Positions 24,804 through 34,395 of a stretch of 64,000 nt of DNA are shown piece by piece. Made by a program: the position numbers and the translations under genes. Position 1 is the stretch's first letter, and each line of letters starts with the position of its first letter. Source of the DNA: Pontiella agarivorans (GTDB taxonomy: Bacteria > Verrucomicrobiota > Kiritimatiellia > Kiritimatiellales > Pontiellaceae). Under the pieces are notes generated by a model. The model had not been told where the DNA came from, made no database searches, and saw only the letters and a program-made list of their open reading frames with translations. The stretch lies in NCBI RefSeq assembly GCF_034531395.1, contig NZ_JARVCO010000010.1, positions 1,116,001 to 1,180,000 on the forward strand. The letters run 5' to 3'.

Positions 24804-24846
24804 ATAAAAAATCCAGAGGCTGGAAAAACACAACCTCTGGATTTTG
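24804..24846 (-). terminator. Intrinsic terminator of the porin-like gene
   Basis: Stem ATCCAGAGG/CCTCTGGAT followed by a T-run on the minus strand, 25 bases past the stop. Confidence 0.88.
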
Positions 24847-24867
24847 AGAATACTGTTTGGTGTTTTT

Positions 24868-26106
24868 TTAGAAGCGCAGTGTGCCGCGGATCCAGAACAC
24901 GGTTTTGTCGGGGGTTGGGCTTCCGCTTTCGCCTTTCATATAAAAAGCGGCGCCGGTGAGTGCATCGAAATTTTTGCAGACTTTATATTTCACCATTGCA
25001 TCAATTTCGTTGCCGAGATTTCCGGAAAAGGTCCCCGCGGGGGTGCTGGCGGCAGTGTTGAAATAGTGATAGACCGCAATCAGGTCCAGACTTTCTGATG
25101 GAGTGACGATGCCTTTCAGCCAGACGTCGACGAGTCCGAGCGGAAGGCCTGCCCCGGTACCCAGAAAAACATCGGCCCAGCCGTTGAACGCGTGTGCTGT
25201 TCCGTTCAGGGTCTGGAACTGTTCCCGGGAGGAATCGCCTCCGGAGATATATTCTGCGCCGAGTTCAATATCGGCAGCTTCGAGGTCGAGCATGCCGGAA
25301 AGGGAACCGTAGTAGGCATCTCGCTGAAAGGCGAGCATGGCATTGTGTTCGAACGATTCATTTTTACCCCAGAAACGAGCGCCGAATGTGTCGATATCCG
25401 CTGATCCGTTGTTGCGCTGCAGGTAGGCAAATGCAGAAACTCGGTTGTTTTCGCCCAGTTTGTATTCGCCGTTCATCAGGTGATACTGGCGGGTGTGGTT
25501 GATGTCACCGTCAGTGGCATTGATGCTGTCAGCGTATGCATAGAGAAGAGTCAGACTCTCTATGGAATCATTCTTAACAAGTCCGGCGTTGAAGGACTGG
25601 GCGTTGAAGCGCCAGCCGACATTGCCGATGAAACGGGCATTGTCGAGAATGATTTCCTGAGAGCCGACGCGGGCAAGGGTGTCGTATCCGGTATAAGAGA
25701 GATAGGCTTCGTGCAGTCGGAATGATTCGGGATCGGCTACGGTGTCATAGGCGGGATCCTCCGGGGAAAAATGGTCATTAATGGGGGCGACATACTGGCC
25801 CAATATTTTTCCGCCGAAGCCTTCATCATTCTGGATTTCATACGAGACACGTGTGCGGGAGAGCAGGGCATTGGCGGTTTTCAGGCCGTTTCCGGACTGA
25901 TCGGCATATTCATAGCCCAGGAGCACTTCTGCAGACAGTTGGCCTTCTTTAAGTTTTTCGGCGTTGGCCCATTCGTCGAGCGAGGGCCACTCTTGGTGGC
26001 CTTTCGTCTGTTCAACTTCGGCTTTTTCCGGTTCTACAATTTTTGCGTTTTCTGCCGCATAGGCGGCGGAGGCCACAAGTGTGGCGGTCATCAACAGATG
26101 TTTCAT
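24868..26106 (-). CDS. Outer-membrane beta-barrel porin-like protein
   Basis: A 412-residue protein with a Sec signal peptide (MKHLLMTATLVASAAYA, cut before AENAK). It has alternating aromatic/polar beta strands throughout and a C-terminal Phe (IRGTLRF), the usual barrel-assembly signal. The pattern (SRTRVSYEI ... QYVAPIND ... LRVGSQEI-like strands) resembles the alginate-export/porin group, but the substrate cannot be read from sequence. The ATG at 26106 is preferred over 26112 because AAGGGGA then has proper spacing. It is a single gene with its own terminator, next to the small RNA/kinase module, and so is a possible regulatory target. Confidence 0.82.
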   Translation of the reverse strand: MKHLLMTATLVASAAYAAENAKIVEPEKAEVEQTKGHQEWPSLDEWANAEKLKEGQLSAEVLLGYEYADQSGNGLKTANALLSRTRVSYEIQNDEGFGGKILGQYVAPINDHFSPEDPAYDTVADPESFRLHEAYLSYTGYDTLARVGSQEIILDNARFIGNVGWRFNAQSFNAGLVKNDSIESLTLLYAYADSINATDGDINHTRQYHLMNGEYKLGENNRVSAFAYLQRNNGSADIDTFGARFWGKNESFEHNAMLAFQRDAYYGSLSGMLDLEAADIELGAEYISGGDSSREQFQTLNGTAHAFNGWADVFLGTGAGLPLGLVDVWLKGIVTPSESLDLIAVYHYFNTAASTPAGTFSGNLGNEIDAMVKYKVCKNFDALTGAAFYMKGESGSPTPDKTVFWIRGTLRF

Positions 26107-26202
26107 GTGCATCCCCTTTCGTTAATTGGCATGAATCTGTATATATTTAGAAAAAGCATAGTTGAAAATTACATTGAAGCAAGGCTGATCATTGCGGGCG
26201 TA

Positions 26203-26517
26203 ATGCTCATGAACCCTGAATTCAGAACCATAGAAGCTATGGTCCGGCTCTATTGTCGGAAAAACCATGGAAAAAACGGTTGTCCCGAGTGCCGCGCGCT
26301 GTTGGATTATGCCCGCATGCGCATTGAGAAATGTCCGTTCGGGACCGAGAAGCCGACGTGTGAAAACTGCACGGTTCATTGCTATAAATCTGAAATGCGT
26401 GAGCGTGTGAAAAAAGTGATGCGTTTTTCGGGACCGCGCATGTTGATGCATCATCCGGTGCTGGCGATACGGCATCTGATCCGGTCGAAACGTTATTCCG
26501 GAAGCCGTTCGAAATAG
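26203..26517 (+). CDS. YgbA-family (nitrous oxide-stimulated promoter) protein
   Basis: About 104 residues matching the YgbA_NO family: CPECRALLDYARMRIEKCPFG, then CENCTVHCYKSEMRERV and FSGPRMLMHHPVLAIRHL. The CxxC, Cys and CxxCxxxC cysteines suggest metal or Fe-S binding. In enterobacteria ygbA is induced by nitric oxide and helps recovery from nitrosative stress. The start is uncertain: ATGs at 26203 and 26209 fit the family length, but neither has a good ribosome site, and the frame is open upstream. Its 3' end overlaps the convergent gene by 25 bases. Confidence 0.85.
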   Translation: MLMNPEFRTIEAMVRLYCRKNHGKNGCPECRALLDYARMRIEKCPFGTEKPTCENCTVHCYKSEMRERVKKVMRFSGPRMLMHHPVLAIRHLIRSKRYSGSRSK

Positions 26518-27455
26518 ACTACGCCCTTTTTCGGGCACACCGTCACGGTATATCGTTCGAGCATCCGGCGTCCTGCGCGCGGCATACGTTTTTCTCCTGG
26601 GGGCAGCAACAGGGTGGGGACCTTCCGCCAGACCACGTCGCCCAGACTGACCTGCCGGGTCAGATGCACTTTCACTTCTCCCCTCGAAAAATGGAAATCT
26701 CCTGCCACATCCAGAATGACCGGGGTTGGAATCCCGCTAATGCTCCCCTCAACGGCCAGACCGCCCTCCGGTACTTTCACCATGCTGCAAATTGACATCA
26801 GTAGATCAGTATCCGGCACGTAGATGTCGGTTGAAGAAAAGCAGACTTCCCGTTTCTGGAAATCGAAATGGATGTATTCAAAGTTTTTCAGCAGGTCATA
26901 GCCGAAGACGGCATCGATGCGGGGGGCTGCGATGCCGCGCGCCAGCGGACCCAGCGAATTCATGGCCATGCGAACATAGAGCGGGGTGTTTTGTACGTCA
27001 ATATAGCCCATTTTCATCACGGGAACTGCGGCGGCATAGCCCGGCACTTTTCCAGTGTTCAGATTGCCTGTATAGACCATTGGGTCACGGCGCGAGCCGA
27101 GAAAAACGGCATCAAATTTTTGGGCGGTTCCAAATTCCATCCACGAAACCGGAGAGCCGGTATCGAGCAACGCATTCATCGGATCAAATGCCGTGGTTCC
27201 GGAAACGCGGATGACGGGAATCGGACCGGTTTCAAATGCAATTGTTGCCGGTTGCTCCGGAATGATTTTTGCGGAACCGGCATACGTCGGTCCTTTTTCA
27301 CCTTCCACGGTTTTGAGGCCGAACTGTTCCGCCGGCTTTGCGTGCGAGAGATAGACGTTGCGCTGCATTCGCGGCAAGACGAATTCTTCTGAAGCCGGGA
27401 GTTTTCCCGCCAGCAACAAGGCGGCGGCCAGGATTGTCTGTGGGCGGGGTACCAT
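26493..27455 (-). CDS. Secreted retropepsin-like protein
   Basis: A 320-residue protein with an N-terminal signal peptide (TILAAALLLAGKLPAS). NALLDTGSPVSW holds an aspartic-protease type DTGS motif (Asp98), followed by AVFGYDLLKNFEYIHFDFQK, as in retropepsin-like (clan AA) domains. A second, weaker lobe has TPVILDVAGDF. It is the last of five tightly packed genes beginning with pyrK. It is a paralogue of the preceding gene with the same length and the same ending (CPKKGVVYFERLPE). Protease activity is plausible but unproven. Confidence 0.6.
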   Translation of the reverse strand: MVPRPQTILAAALLLAGKLPASEEFVLPRMQRNVYLSHAKPAEQFGLKTVEGEKGPTYAGSAKIIPEQPATIAFETGPIPVIRVSGTTAFDPMNALLDTGSPVSWMEFGTAQKFDAVFLGSRRDPMVYTGNLNTGKVPGYAAAVPVMKMGYIDVQNTPLYVRMAMNSLGPLARGIAAPRIDAVFGYDLLKNFEYIHFDFQKREVCFSSTDIYVPDTDLLMSICSMVKVPEGGLAVEGSISGIPTPVILDVAGDFHFSRGEVKVHLTRQVSLGDVVWRKVPTLLLPPGEKRMPRAGRRMLERYTVTVCPKKGVVYFERLPE

Positions 27456-27457
27456 CG

Positions 27458-28420
27458 TTATTCAGGATAACGTTCAATGTACACCACACCCTGCTGCGGG
27501 CAGATGGTGATCAGGTAGTTTTCCAGCAGTCTGCGTCCTGCCCGCGGTAAAGCTCCCTGAAATGGAAAGTGCTGGGTATTGACTTTGCGCACTACCAGAT
27601 CGCCGATGCTGACTTGCTTGGTTTGTGCCACCTTTTTGTCGCTGCGCGTCAGATAAAAATCGCCGGCGATATCAATGACGATTGGCGTTTTTTTTCCGTA
27701 AATGGCACCGTCTACGCAGAGGCCGTAGCCTGAAACATATTTGATCCGCGCTTTAGAGAGCAGGAGGTCTTCATGTGGCGTATAGGGATGACTTGAAGAA
27801 AAAATCACGACTTCTTTGCGCAGACTGATCTGAATGGTTTCAAACTGACTGAGAATATCCCAGCCGACGGCCATGTGAACGTCTGGCTTGAATATATTAC
27901 GTGCAAACGGACCCAGCGCCCCGCGCGACATGCGTACATAGAGCGGAACCGATTCCATAAAAAGCTGATCAAAACGCAATTGGCCGATCACGGCGGCATA
28001 GGCATTTACATCGCCATCAAATTCGCCGCGATAGGGAATGTAGTCCTCATTCATGCTCATGAAGGTGGCCCCGAATTTCTCGGCGGTGGAATATTCCATT
28101 CTGGTCAGCGGAGAGCTGAAATCCAAGAGGGCGTTGCCGTTATCGCGGGCCATTTTTCCGCGGAATTTAATGACGGGAACGTGGTCGATAAAGTCCATTT
28201 CCGCCCGATGGTTCGGGTGTAGCCGAACCGAACCGCGGAAACCGATCCCTCCGGCGGCCGGGAAGGCCTGAAATCCGAAATACTGAGGGCTTTTGGTGCG
28301 CGCCAGCGCCTGTTTTTGTTCTCGTTCTGTAAGAAATTCTTCTTCGCCATACTTTTTGGTTGCGCAACCAGCGAGCAACAGGGCGGATAATACAGAGAGT
28401 GTGATCAGTTTAATTGTCAT
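27458..28420 (-). CDS. Retropepsin-fold lipoprotein, DTG motif degenerate
   Basis: A 320-residue paralogue of the downstream gene. Lipobox LAGC with Cys19 predicts a membrane lipoprotein. The position of the DTGS motif reads DFSS (Asp100-Ser103), so the catalytic glycine and threonine are lost and activity is unlikely. The second-lobe segment TPIVIDIAGDF and the ending CPQQGVVYIERYPE are conserved. ATG 28420 follows AGGAAA at good spacing. Two bases separate it from the downstream paralogue and one from the upstream gene. A pair of active and inactive homologues could form a heterodimer; this is speculation. Confidence 0.6.
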   Translation of the reverse strand: MTIKLITLSVLSALLLAGCATKKYGEEEFLTEREQKQALARTKSPQYFGFQAFPAAGGIGFRGSVRLHPNHRAEMDFIDHVPVIKFRGKMARDNGNALLDFSSPLTRMEYSTAEKFGATFMSMNEDYIPYRGEFDGDVNAYAAVIGQLRFDQLFMESVPLYVRMSRGALGPFARNIFKPDVHMAVGWDILSQFETIQISLRKEVVIFSSSHPYTPHEDLLLSKARIKYVSGYGLCVDGAIYGKKTPIVIDIAGDFYLTRSDKKVAQTKQVSIGDLVVRKVNTQHFPFQGALPRAGRRLLENYLITICPQQGVVYIERYPE

Positions 28421-28421
28421 G

Positions 28422-29009
28422 TCATTTTTCCTGATTGTAAGCCGCCAGTTTACCATCATAGGTATCCAGCAGAATGAGAATATCAGTCGGATTTTCAGAG
28501 AGGCATGCCAGTAGAATATTGTCGGTCAGCGCAAACGTCAGGTGCAGGCCGGCGGCAAGTTCGGGAGCATCGAACTCCCAGACCGGCCATACTGCATGCT
28601 TGCCGAGAAACTGAAGTTTTCCGCCTTCGGCCGCCTCGAGTTTCCAGCGCAGCCACGGACTGCGCCAGCCCACCCAGCTTGCTGCTGCCCAGGTTTTCTG
28701 CCGGCCGGCGCTGCGGAAGGGTAAATCCGCCACTGCAATTTCAGATGCCGTCGCCAGCCTTTTCCACTCGTTGGACTCCGCAATGGCGCGCAGCGAATTT
28801 CCGCTGCCCAATGCACTGTCGATCTGTCCGCAGACCGGACTGTTCAGCAGTTCGGTGAGGTTTTCGGCTTTGAAAACAAATGTGGCCTCCTGCGGAATGG
28901 CCTGTTGCACGGCATCCGGATAGAACGGCTGGGTAAACGAATAGGCCAATACGGCTCCCACAAAAAGAGCGCCCAGAAATAACGTTAGAATGAATTTAAC
29001 TTTTGTCAT
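28422..29009 (-). CDS. Membrane-anchored protein of unknown function
   Basis: A 195-residue protein with a hydrophobic N-terminal anchor or signal (FILTLFLGALFVGAVLAYSF). I do not recognise the rest; it contains VQQAIPQEATFVFKAENLTELL, a pattern seen in DUF3352-like extracytoplasmic proteins, and many Trp residues in the middle. Its ATG overlaps the pyrD stop (ATGA), so it belongs to the pyrK operon. Confidence 0.6.
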   Translation of the reverse strand: MTKVKFILTLFLGALFVGAVLAYSFTQPFYPDAVQQAIPQEATFVFKAENLTELLNSPVCGQIDSALGSGNSLRAIAESNEWKRLATASEIAVADLPFRSAGRQKTWAAASWVGWRSPWLRWKLEAAEGGKLQFLGKHAVWPVWEFDAPELAAGLHLTFALTDNILLACLSENPTDILILLDTYDGKLAAYNQEK

Positions 29010-29923
29010 ACCTTCACTGTGCCGACGATGTCGTATACTGAAGCGTGACCTTTTGCGGTCAAATAATGTTCAATACCGCTGATGACGCGGTCGACGGTGG
29101 TTGGGTCTACAAAGTTGGCAGTGCCCACGGCCACGGCGGTTGCACCGGCAATCAGGAATTCGATGGCATCTTCGGGCTCGAAAATTCCACCCATTCCAAT
29201 GATGGGAATACTGCAGTTTTGCGCGGCATCAAAAACGAGTTTGATGGCAATCGGTTTGATCGGCGGACCGCTGAGTCCACCAAATTTGTTGGCCAGCTCG
29301 GGTTCGAGTGTGTCGATGTTGATGGCCATGGCCGGCATGGTGTTCATGATGGCGATGGCATCCGCGCCGGCATTTTCGGCCGCTTTGGCAAAACTTCCAA
29401 TGTTTGGAACATTGGGCGCAAGTTTCGGAATAATCGGTTTTTCAGTTTTTGCGCGGACGAGTTCGATCACTTTTGAAAAGGTGGAAACATCCGTGCCGAA
29501 GGCGGAGCCGCCCTCTTTGACGTTGGGGCAGGAGAGATTGATTTCGTAGGCATCAATGCCCTCTTCGGCATCCAGCAGGTCGACAATGCGCCCGTAGTCC
29601 TCCATGACTTTGCCCCAGATGTTGACAATTACAGGGGTGTTGAACTGGTTCAGAAAGGGAATATATTTTTGAATAAATCCTTTTGCGCCGGGGCCGGGAA
29701 GACCGATGGCGTTGAGCATGCCGCCACGGGTTTCGAAGGTGCGCGGGGTTTGATTGCCCACATGTTCTTCCGGGCAGATGCCTTTAACGGTGATGGCTCC
29801 GAGGCGGTTGAGGTCGACGAGGTCGGCATATTCGGGGCCGTAACCGAATGTGCCCGATGCAACCGTCACCGGGTTCTTCATGGTCATGGAACCGATTTTA
29901 ATTTCAAGATTCGGCTTACTCAT
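29006..29923 (-). CDS. pyrD: Dihydroorotate dehydrogenase, class 1B catalytic subunit
   Basis: A 305-residue FMN-dependent enzyme oxidising dihydroorotate to orotate in pyrimidine synthesis. Class 1 features: GTFGYGPEY near the N-terminus, catalytic Cys in INLSCPNVKEGG, and GMGGIFEPEDAIEFLIAGA as the phosphate-binding C-terminal part. Class 1B uses NAD through PyrK, which is encoded immediately upstream and overlaps by eight bases. The start MSKPNLEIKIGSM fits the family; the frame is open well upstream inside pyrK. Confidence 0.96.
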   Translation of the reverse strand: MSKPNLEIKIGSMTMKNPVTVASGTFGYGPEYADLVDLNRLGAITVKGICPEEHVGNQTPRTFETRGGMLNAIGLPGPGAKGFIQKYIPFLNQFNTPVIVNIWGKVMEDYGRIVDLLDAEEGIDAYEINLSCPNVKEGGSAFGTDVSTFSKVIELVRAKTEKPIIPKLAPNVPNIGSFAKAAENAGADAIAIMNTMPAMAINIDTLEPELANKFGGLSGPPIKPIAIKLVFDAAQNCSIPIIGMGGIFEPEDAIEFLIAGATAVAVGTANFVDPTTVDRVISGIEHYLTAKGHASVYDIVGTVKV

Positions 29924-30701
29924 CCCACAGCACCTCGCGTGATTCATAGATCGGTCCGTCTTTGCAGCAACGCGACCATTCCCAGTCTTTTGGGGTATCT
30001 GTTTTCCGTTTAATGACGCAGGTGAGGCAGGCGCCGACGCCGCAGGCCATGTGGCGGTCGATCGAGAGCCAGGCGGTGAAATCGTGCGCAATGGCGCGGT
30101 CGCCGATCGCTTTGAGCATCGGGTTGGGACCGCAGCAGAAGACTTCCAGAGATTGGAAATCCTGTTTTTTCGCCCAGGGATCGAAGGCGTCGGTAACCAG
30201 ACCTTGCGTGCCGAGCGATCCATCGTCGGTGGTGGGGCGTACGTCCCAGCCGAGTTCTTCAAATTCTTTAACGAGCAGAATGTCGATGGCGGAGCGGCCT
30301 CCGAAGAAGGCGATGCCTTTTTTCTTCATCCGCTGGGCGAGAATATAAAGCGCGGCGTTGCCGTAGCCGCCGGCGACGAGCACCGGCGTTTTTGAAGCGT
30401 CCGGTTCCGGATAGCCGTTGCCGAGGGGGCCGATAATATTGACGGTGTCACCGACCTGGATGTTGGCCATGGCTTCGGTGCCGCGTCCGACGGCTTTATA
30501 AAGAACGGCCACGCCGGAGGCATCGGCCTGATAGATGCTGAAAGGGCGGCGCAGGATCCGTTCGCCCAGGTTCGGGACCTGAAGGCCGAGAAACTGTCCC
30601 GGTTTGACTTGCGGGCCGGTAACCGGTGCGGCCAGCCGGAGAATGCGGTATTCGCCCTGAAAATTGTCGTGTTCAATTACGTTGGTGAGTTCATGTTTCA
30701 T
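29916..30701 (-). CDS. pyrK: Dihydroorotate dehydrogenase electron-transfer subunit
   Basis: A 261-residue flavin/iron-sulfur protein passing electrons from PyrD to NAD. FAD-binding RRPFSIYQAD, NAD-binding LVAGGYGNAALYIL, and a 2Fe-2S cluster near the C-terminus with CGVGACLTC followed by a distant Cys in the CCKDG segment. It begins the operon pyrK-pyrD-three envelope genes. No other pyr genes are in the window. Confidence 0.94.
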   Translation of the reverse strand: MKHELTNVIEHDNFQGEYRILRLAAPVTGPQVKPGQFLGLQVPNLGERILRRPFSIYQADASGVAVLYKAVGRGTEAMANIQVGDTVNIIGPLGNGYPEPDASKTPVLVAGGYGNAALYILAQRMKKKGIAFFGGRSAIDILLVKEFEELGWDVRPTTDDGSLGTQGLVTDAFDPWAKKQDFQSLEVFCCGPNPMLKAIGDRAIAHDFTAWLSIDRHMACGVGACLTCVIKRKTDTPKDWEWSRCCKDGPIYESREVLWDE

Positions 30702-30921
30702 ATAGGCGCGGGATAATGAGGGTTTCGCCGGAGCGGGTCAAACCTTTCCAAGGTCTGGAAGTGCACCCGGGGAAGAAGGTATTACAGGTAAATATTCTTC
30801 TTAGTAACTTTAGAAAGAGTGGGGTATGTTTTCTGCTTGTAAATTAGGTTTTCAAATGGAGCTCATTTCGGCAGGTTGGAGCTGTTTTGCGATTTGTTTA
30901 TCGAGATAAATAGGGGATTTT

Positions 30922-33900
30922 ATGAAAATGAAAGTTTTGTTTGCGGGTGTGCTGGTCCTGTCCGTCGCTGTAAGGGCGCAGATCGATGTGAAAGACGGGG
31001 AACATAAAATTCTCAAAACCAGTAATGATCTGGGGGCGGCTGCAGTAACGGTTGGTGAGGCCACTTCAGATAACTCGTTGACGGTTGCTGATAAAGTTGC
31101 GCTGTCGGCAGGTGCAGCCTACATCGGTCGGGAATCGTCGGTCTCGAATAATCTGCTGACGCTGGAGTCGGCTTCGGCGATGGATGTCAGCGGAATGATA
31201 TATATTGGCGAGGAGGGGGTTGGCAACGGACTCTGGATTCAGGAGGGATCGTATCTGGAAGCAGCTAATGCCGTGGTCGGATTTTCGGATTCTGCGGACA
31301 ATAATGCGGTGCGGGTTGATGCCGGTGTATTCGGTGTTTACGGAGATATGGTGATCGGCGATGGGGGATCGGGCAACAGCCTTGTGGTGACCAACGGAGG
31401 AACGGTCAGTGCAAATAATTTTCTGATCGGTGCGCAGGAAGGGGCAGAGAATAACTGGGTTGAGGTGAACGGCAGCGGGCTGAGTGCCGGGGGACTGCTG
31501 GCCATCGGTTATGGCGGCTCTTCGAACCGAATGGATATCCTGAATGGAGCTGAAGTTTCGGCGGTGACCGGCTATGTCGGCTATGCGGAAGCGGCGAACA
31601 GCAATCTGTTGGTGGTGGCCGATGCGGAGCTGGAGGTCGAAACGTTGATTGTGGGTGCAGCCAGTAACCATATGAATGTCGTGGAGGTTAATGACGGCGG
31701 TGAGGTTACTCTGGATGAACTGATCATTGTCGGAACGAACAATTTTGAACTGAACGATGGCGGAACGCTGAATGTTCAGGCTGATTTTAATGCAATGACG
31801 AACGGGTTTGTGTGGAACGCGGGCGGCGGTTTGAATGTTTATGGAGCATTATCGGGGGTTACCGGGCTGGAAAGCAACCGGATCCTCGGGGTGCACGGCA
31901 CATGGAATGAAGCCGGTATGGTTGCGGTCGGTGCATCGAGCTCGGGGAGCCGGCTGAGTATTTCCGGGGACGCACGTATCGGGACTCTGGAAGTGGGAAC
32001 AGGTTCCAATGCGGTGGATAATGCGGTCACGGTTTCTGGAAGCGGGTCGCAATTGATGGCGGATTCGCTCGTGCTGGGCCATGTGTCGAATTCCAATAAC
32101 AGTGTGCTGGTGCGTAATGGAGGTAAGGTGGTGCTGAATGCCGCCGATGGTCTGACGATTGCCGGTGATAATACCTTTACGTTTGAAAATGGAGGCTGGC
32201 TGGTGGCCAGCAATGATTTTGCGGTTCCGGTCAATGGCTTTGTATTCGGCGAAGGGGGTACGTTTGAGGTGACCGGTGCGCTTTCGGGGATGACCAATGC
32301 GCTCGATGGCAGCAAGACCCTGCTGTTGAGCGGAGGCTCCTGGAATGTCGGTGCTGATGCGCTGACTCTCGGTGCAACAAATGGCGGAACGGTGCTGCAG
32401 GTTGCGGATGGCGGGACGCTGACTTCGACCGAAGCAAGTCTGGGAGAGACCGGTGATGGCAGCATATTGCTGGTTGATGATGCCGTCTGGAATAATACCG
32501 GTGTTCTTTCGATCGGTGAAATGGGTTCAATGAATCAGTTGGTGGTCACCAACGGAGGTTCTGTATTTACGGGCGATCTGGAACTTGGGAATCAGGGCGA
32601 TCATAACCTGGTACGGGTAAGTGGAGGATCGTTCGCGGTTTCCGGAGATGCTGTTGTTGGGGGAACGGGGCAGGGGAACCTGTTGCTGCTGGAAGGGAGT
32701 GCTGATTATACCGGTGATAATGATCTGACCGTTCTTGGTTCCGGAAATGCCGTTCGCGTTTCTGATTCGGCCCGGCTTGATGTGGCTCAGACCCTGTCGG
32801 TGTCAGGCGGTGCGAAGCTGCAGGTTGAAGATGATGCTGCGGTAGTGGCGGGATCGTACATGCAGGATGCTGATTCCGTGCTGGAGTTTGATCGTATGAC
32901 GGCAGCGTCGCCGGTGATTGAGGTGGCAAACGCAGATTTTGAAACAAATGCAACGATCCGGTTTACCGGTCTGGCAAGCGATGTTGCAGTTGGTGTGACC
33001 AATTCCCGGCAGATTGTCAATGCATCGTCTTCATTGGTGATCGGCGGGGGGAGTGACCCCTCTGTTTTGAATGTCGAAGCTGAGAATGGGCTGTTCAATA
33101 TTGATATGTCAGTGGTCGGAAATGATCTGTTTATGGAGCTGGTCCGGCAGAGTCTGGCTGTGAGTGCCGGTTTTGATACGAATTCCCAAATGTATGCAGT
33201 CTCCGGCGAAATTGATGATCTTGCTTCCGGCGGAGATCAGCATGCTGTTAATCAGCTTCAGGTGCTGGGGGGGATGAGCGGCGCACAGCAGAATGCGCAG
33301 CTGACGCAGCTGTATGATCGCGGTGCACCGACGTATATGCATATGGAAGGCCTTTTTGAGGCGATGCGGCAGGTGCAGAACCGTGGCATTGTTCCGGATT
33401 CCTATTGGCCGGTGGGGACTTATGGGCCGCATTTCCCGGGCGAACAGGCTCAGTTCTGGTTCAAAGGTTTCGGTAGTTGGGGGCAGCAGGACGACGACGG
33501 TTCCTTTTCCGGATATGACCAGTCTGTCTATGGCGTGGTTGTCGGATATGATAAAGCTTTTGGGGATCTGCTTGTCGGTTTGGCCGGTGGCTATTCCATG
33601 TCGGATATTGATCAGGATGACGGCGATGAAAGTGAATCCGATATGGGCTACGGTATTCTGTACGGCTCCTACGGTTCGAAAGCCTGGTTTGCCGATGCGA
33701 GCTTGGCCTATGGCATGGGATCGGTGGAAAACAACAGTGGAACGGACTTTGATTCTGAAGCGGATTTTGATGCCAGTCAGTTCGGGTTTTATCTCGGCGG
33801 CGGCAAGGAGCTGGTTTATCGGCAGGATACTGTTTTTGTGACTCCGACACTGGGGCTGTCCGGCGGTAACTGGATGCAGGATGGTTATAAAGAAAAGTCT

Positions 33901-34269
33901 TCCGGTTCGGTGGTGAAAAAAGTCGATGATTACAATCGTTGGAATTTCAAGTCGGAGCTGGGTGTTGAAACGGTATTCCGGAAAGAGTTGCGTAACTCGG
34001 TACTGATGCCGGAGGTGCATGTGAAATGGTTGCATGAATTCAACAGCGATGAGGAAAATCTGGGCTACACACTTGACGGTGGAACGGGGAGTTATTCGTT
34101 TGGTATGGTTTCACCGGCTTCGGATCTGTTTGAGCTTGGTGCGGCTCTTTCGCTCTGGACGGAAAATAAACGGGGCACAGTTTATGAATATGCCATTGGT
34201 TTGGATGGCCGTTTCGGTTCCGGTTATATGGCGAACATCCTCAATGCCCGTGTAAATATCGAATTCTGA
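30922..34269 (+). CDS. Type V autotransporter with repetitive beta-helix passenger
   Basis: A 1115-residue surface protein. Signal peptide (MKMKVLFAGVLVLSVAVRA), then about 750 residues of imperfect repeats built from motifs such as NSLVVTNGGTVSANNFLIG and NNAVRVDAG, typical of parallel beta-helix passengers. The last ~280 residues are an autotransporter barrel (AQFWFKGFGSWGQQDDDGSF ... DQSVYGVVVGYDKAFGDLLVG) ending in ARVNIEF with terminal Phe. No catalytic motif is seen, so an adhesin or surface-layer role is the best guess. Monocistronic, with a TTCCA-N4-TTGGAA palindrome 30 bases after the stop. Confidence 0.88.
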   Translation: MKMKVLFAGVLVLSVAVRAQIDVKDGEHKILKTSNDLGAAAVTVGEATSDNSLTVADKVALSAGAAYIGRESSVSNNLLTLESASAMDVSGMIYIGEEGVGNGLWIQEGSYLEAANAVVGFSDSADNNAVRVDAGVFGVYGDMVIGDGGSGNSLVVTNGGTVSANNFLIGAQEGAENNWVEVNGSGLSAGGLLAIGYGGSSNRMDILNGAEVSAVTGYVGYAEAANSNLLVVADAELEVETLIVGAASNHMNVVEVNDGGEVTLDELIIVGTNNFELNDGGTLNVQADFNAMTNGFVWNAGGGLNVYGALSGVTGLESNRILGVHGTWNEAGMVAVGASSSGSRLSISGDARIGTLEVGTGSNAVDNAVTVSGSGSQLMADSLVLGHVSNSNNSVLVRNGGKVVLNAADGLTIAGDNTFTFENGGWLVASNDFAVPVNGFVFGEGGTFEVTGALSGMTNALDGSKTLLLSGGSWNVGADALTLGATNGGTVLQVADGGTLTSTEASLGETGDGSILLVDDAVWNNTGVLSIGEMGSMNQLVVTNGGSVFTGDLELGNQGDHNLVRVSGGSFAVSGDAVVGGTGQGNLLLLEGSADYTGDNDLTVLGSGNAVRVSDSARLDVAQTLSVSGGAKLQVEDDAAVVAGSYMQDADSVLEFDRMTAASPVIEVANADFETNATIRFTGLASDVAVGVTNSRQIVNASSSLVIGGGSDPSVLNVEAENGLFNIDMSVVGNDLFMELVRQSLAVSAGFDTNSQMYAVSGEIDDLASGGDQHAVNQLQVLGGMSGAQQNAQLTQLYDRGAPTYMHMEGLFEAMRQVQNRGIVPDSYWPVGTYGPHFPGEQAQFWFKGFGSWGQQDDDGSFSGYDQSVYGVVVGYDKAFGDLLVGLAGGYSMSDIDQDDGDESESDMGYGILYGSYGSKAWFADASLAYGMGSVENNSGTDFDSEADFDASQFGFYLGGGKELVYRQDTVFVTPTLGLSGGNWMQDGYKEKSSGSVVKKVDDYNRWNFKSELGVETVFRKELRNSVLMPEVHVKWLHEFNSDEENLGYTLDGGTGSYSFGMVSPASDLFELGAALSLWTENKRGTVYEYAIGLDGRFGSGYMANILNARVNIEF

Positions 34270-34395
34270 TTTTGGAGGGGCGGGGTGCATACCCCGGCTT
34301 CCAAGGTTTGGAAATTGACCTGAGGGCAGGGCTCGGGTAGCTTGTGCGATCAATTTTTGTGAGCCCGTGAGGCCTGGAACCTTTTGCACAAGTTT

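Noticed and set aside
24811-24825. ATCCA...TGGAA in the porin terminator as a palindrome copy
   Set aside because: One arm is altered, and the terminator stem here uses different pairing (ATCCAGAGG/CCTCTGGAT).
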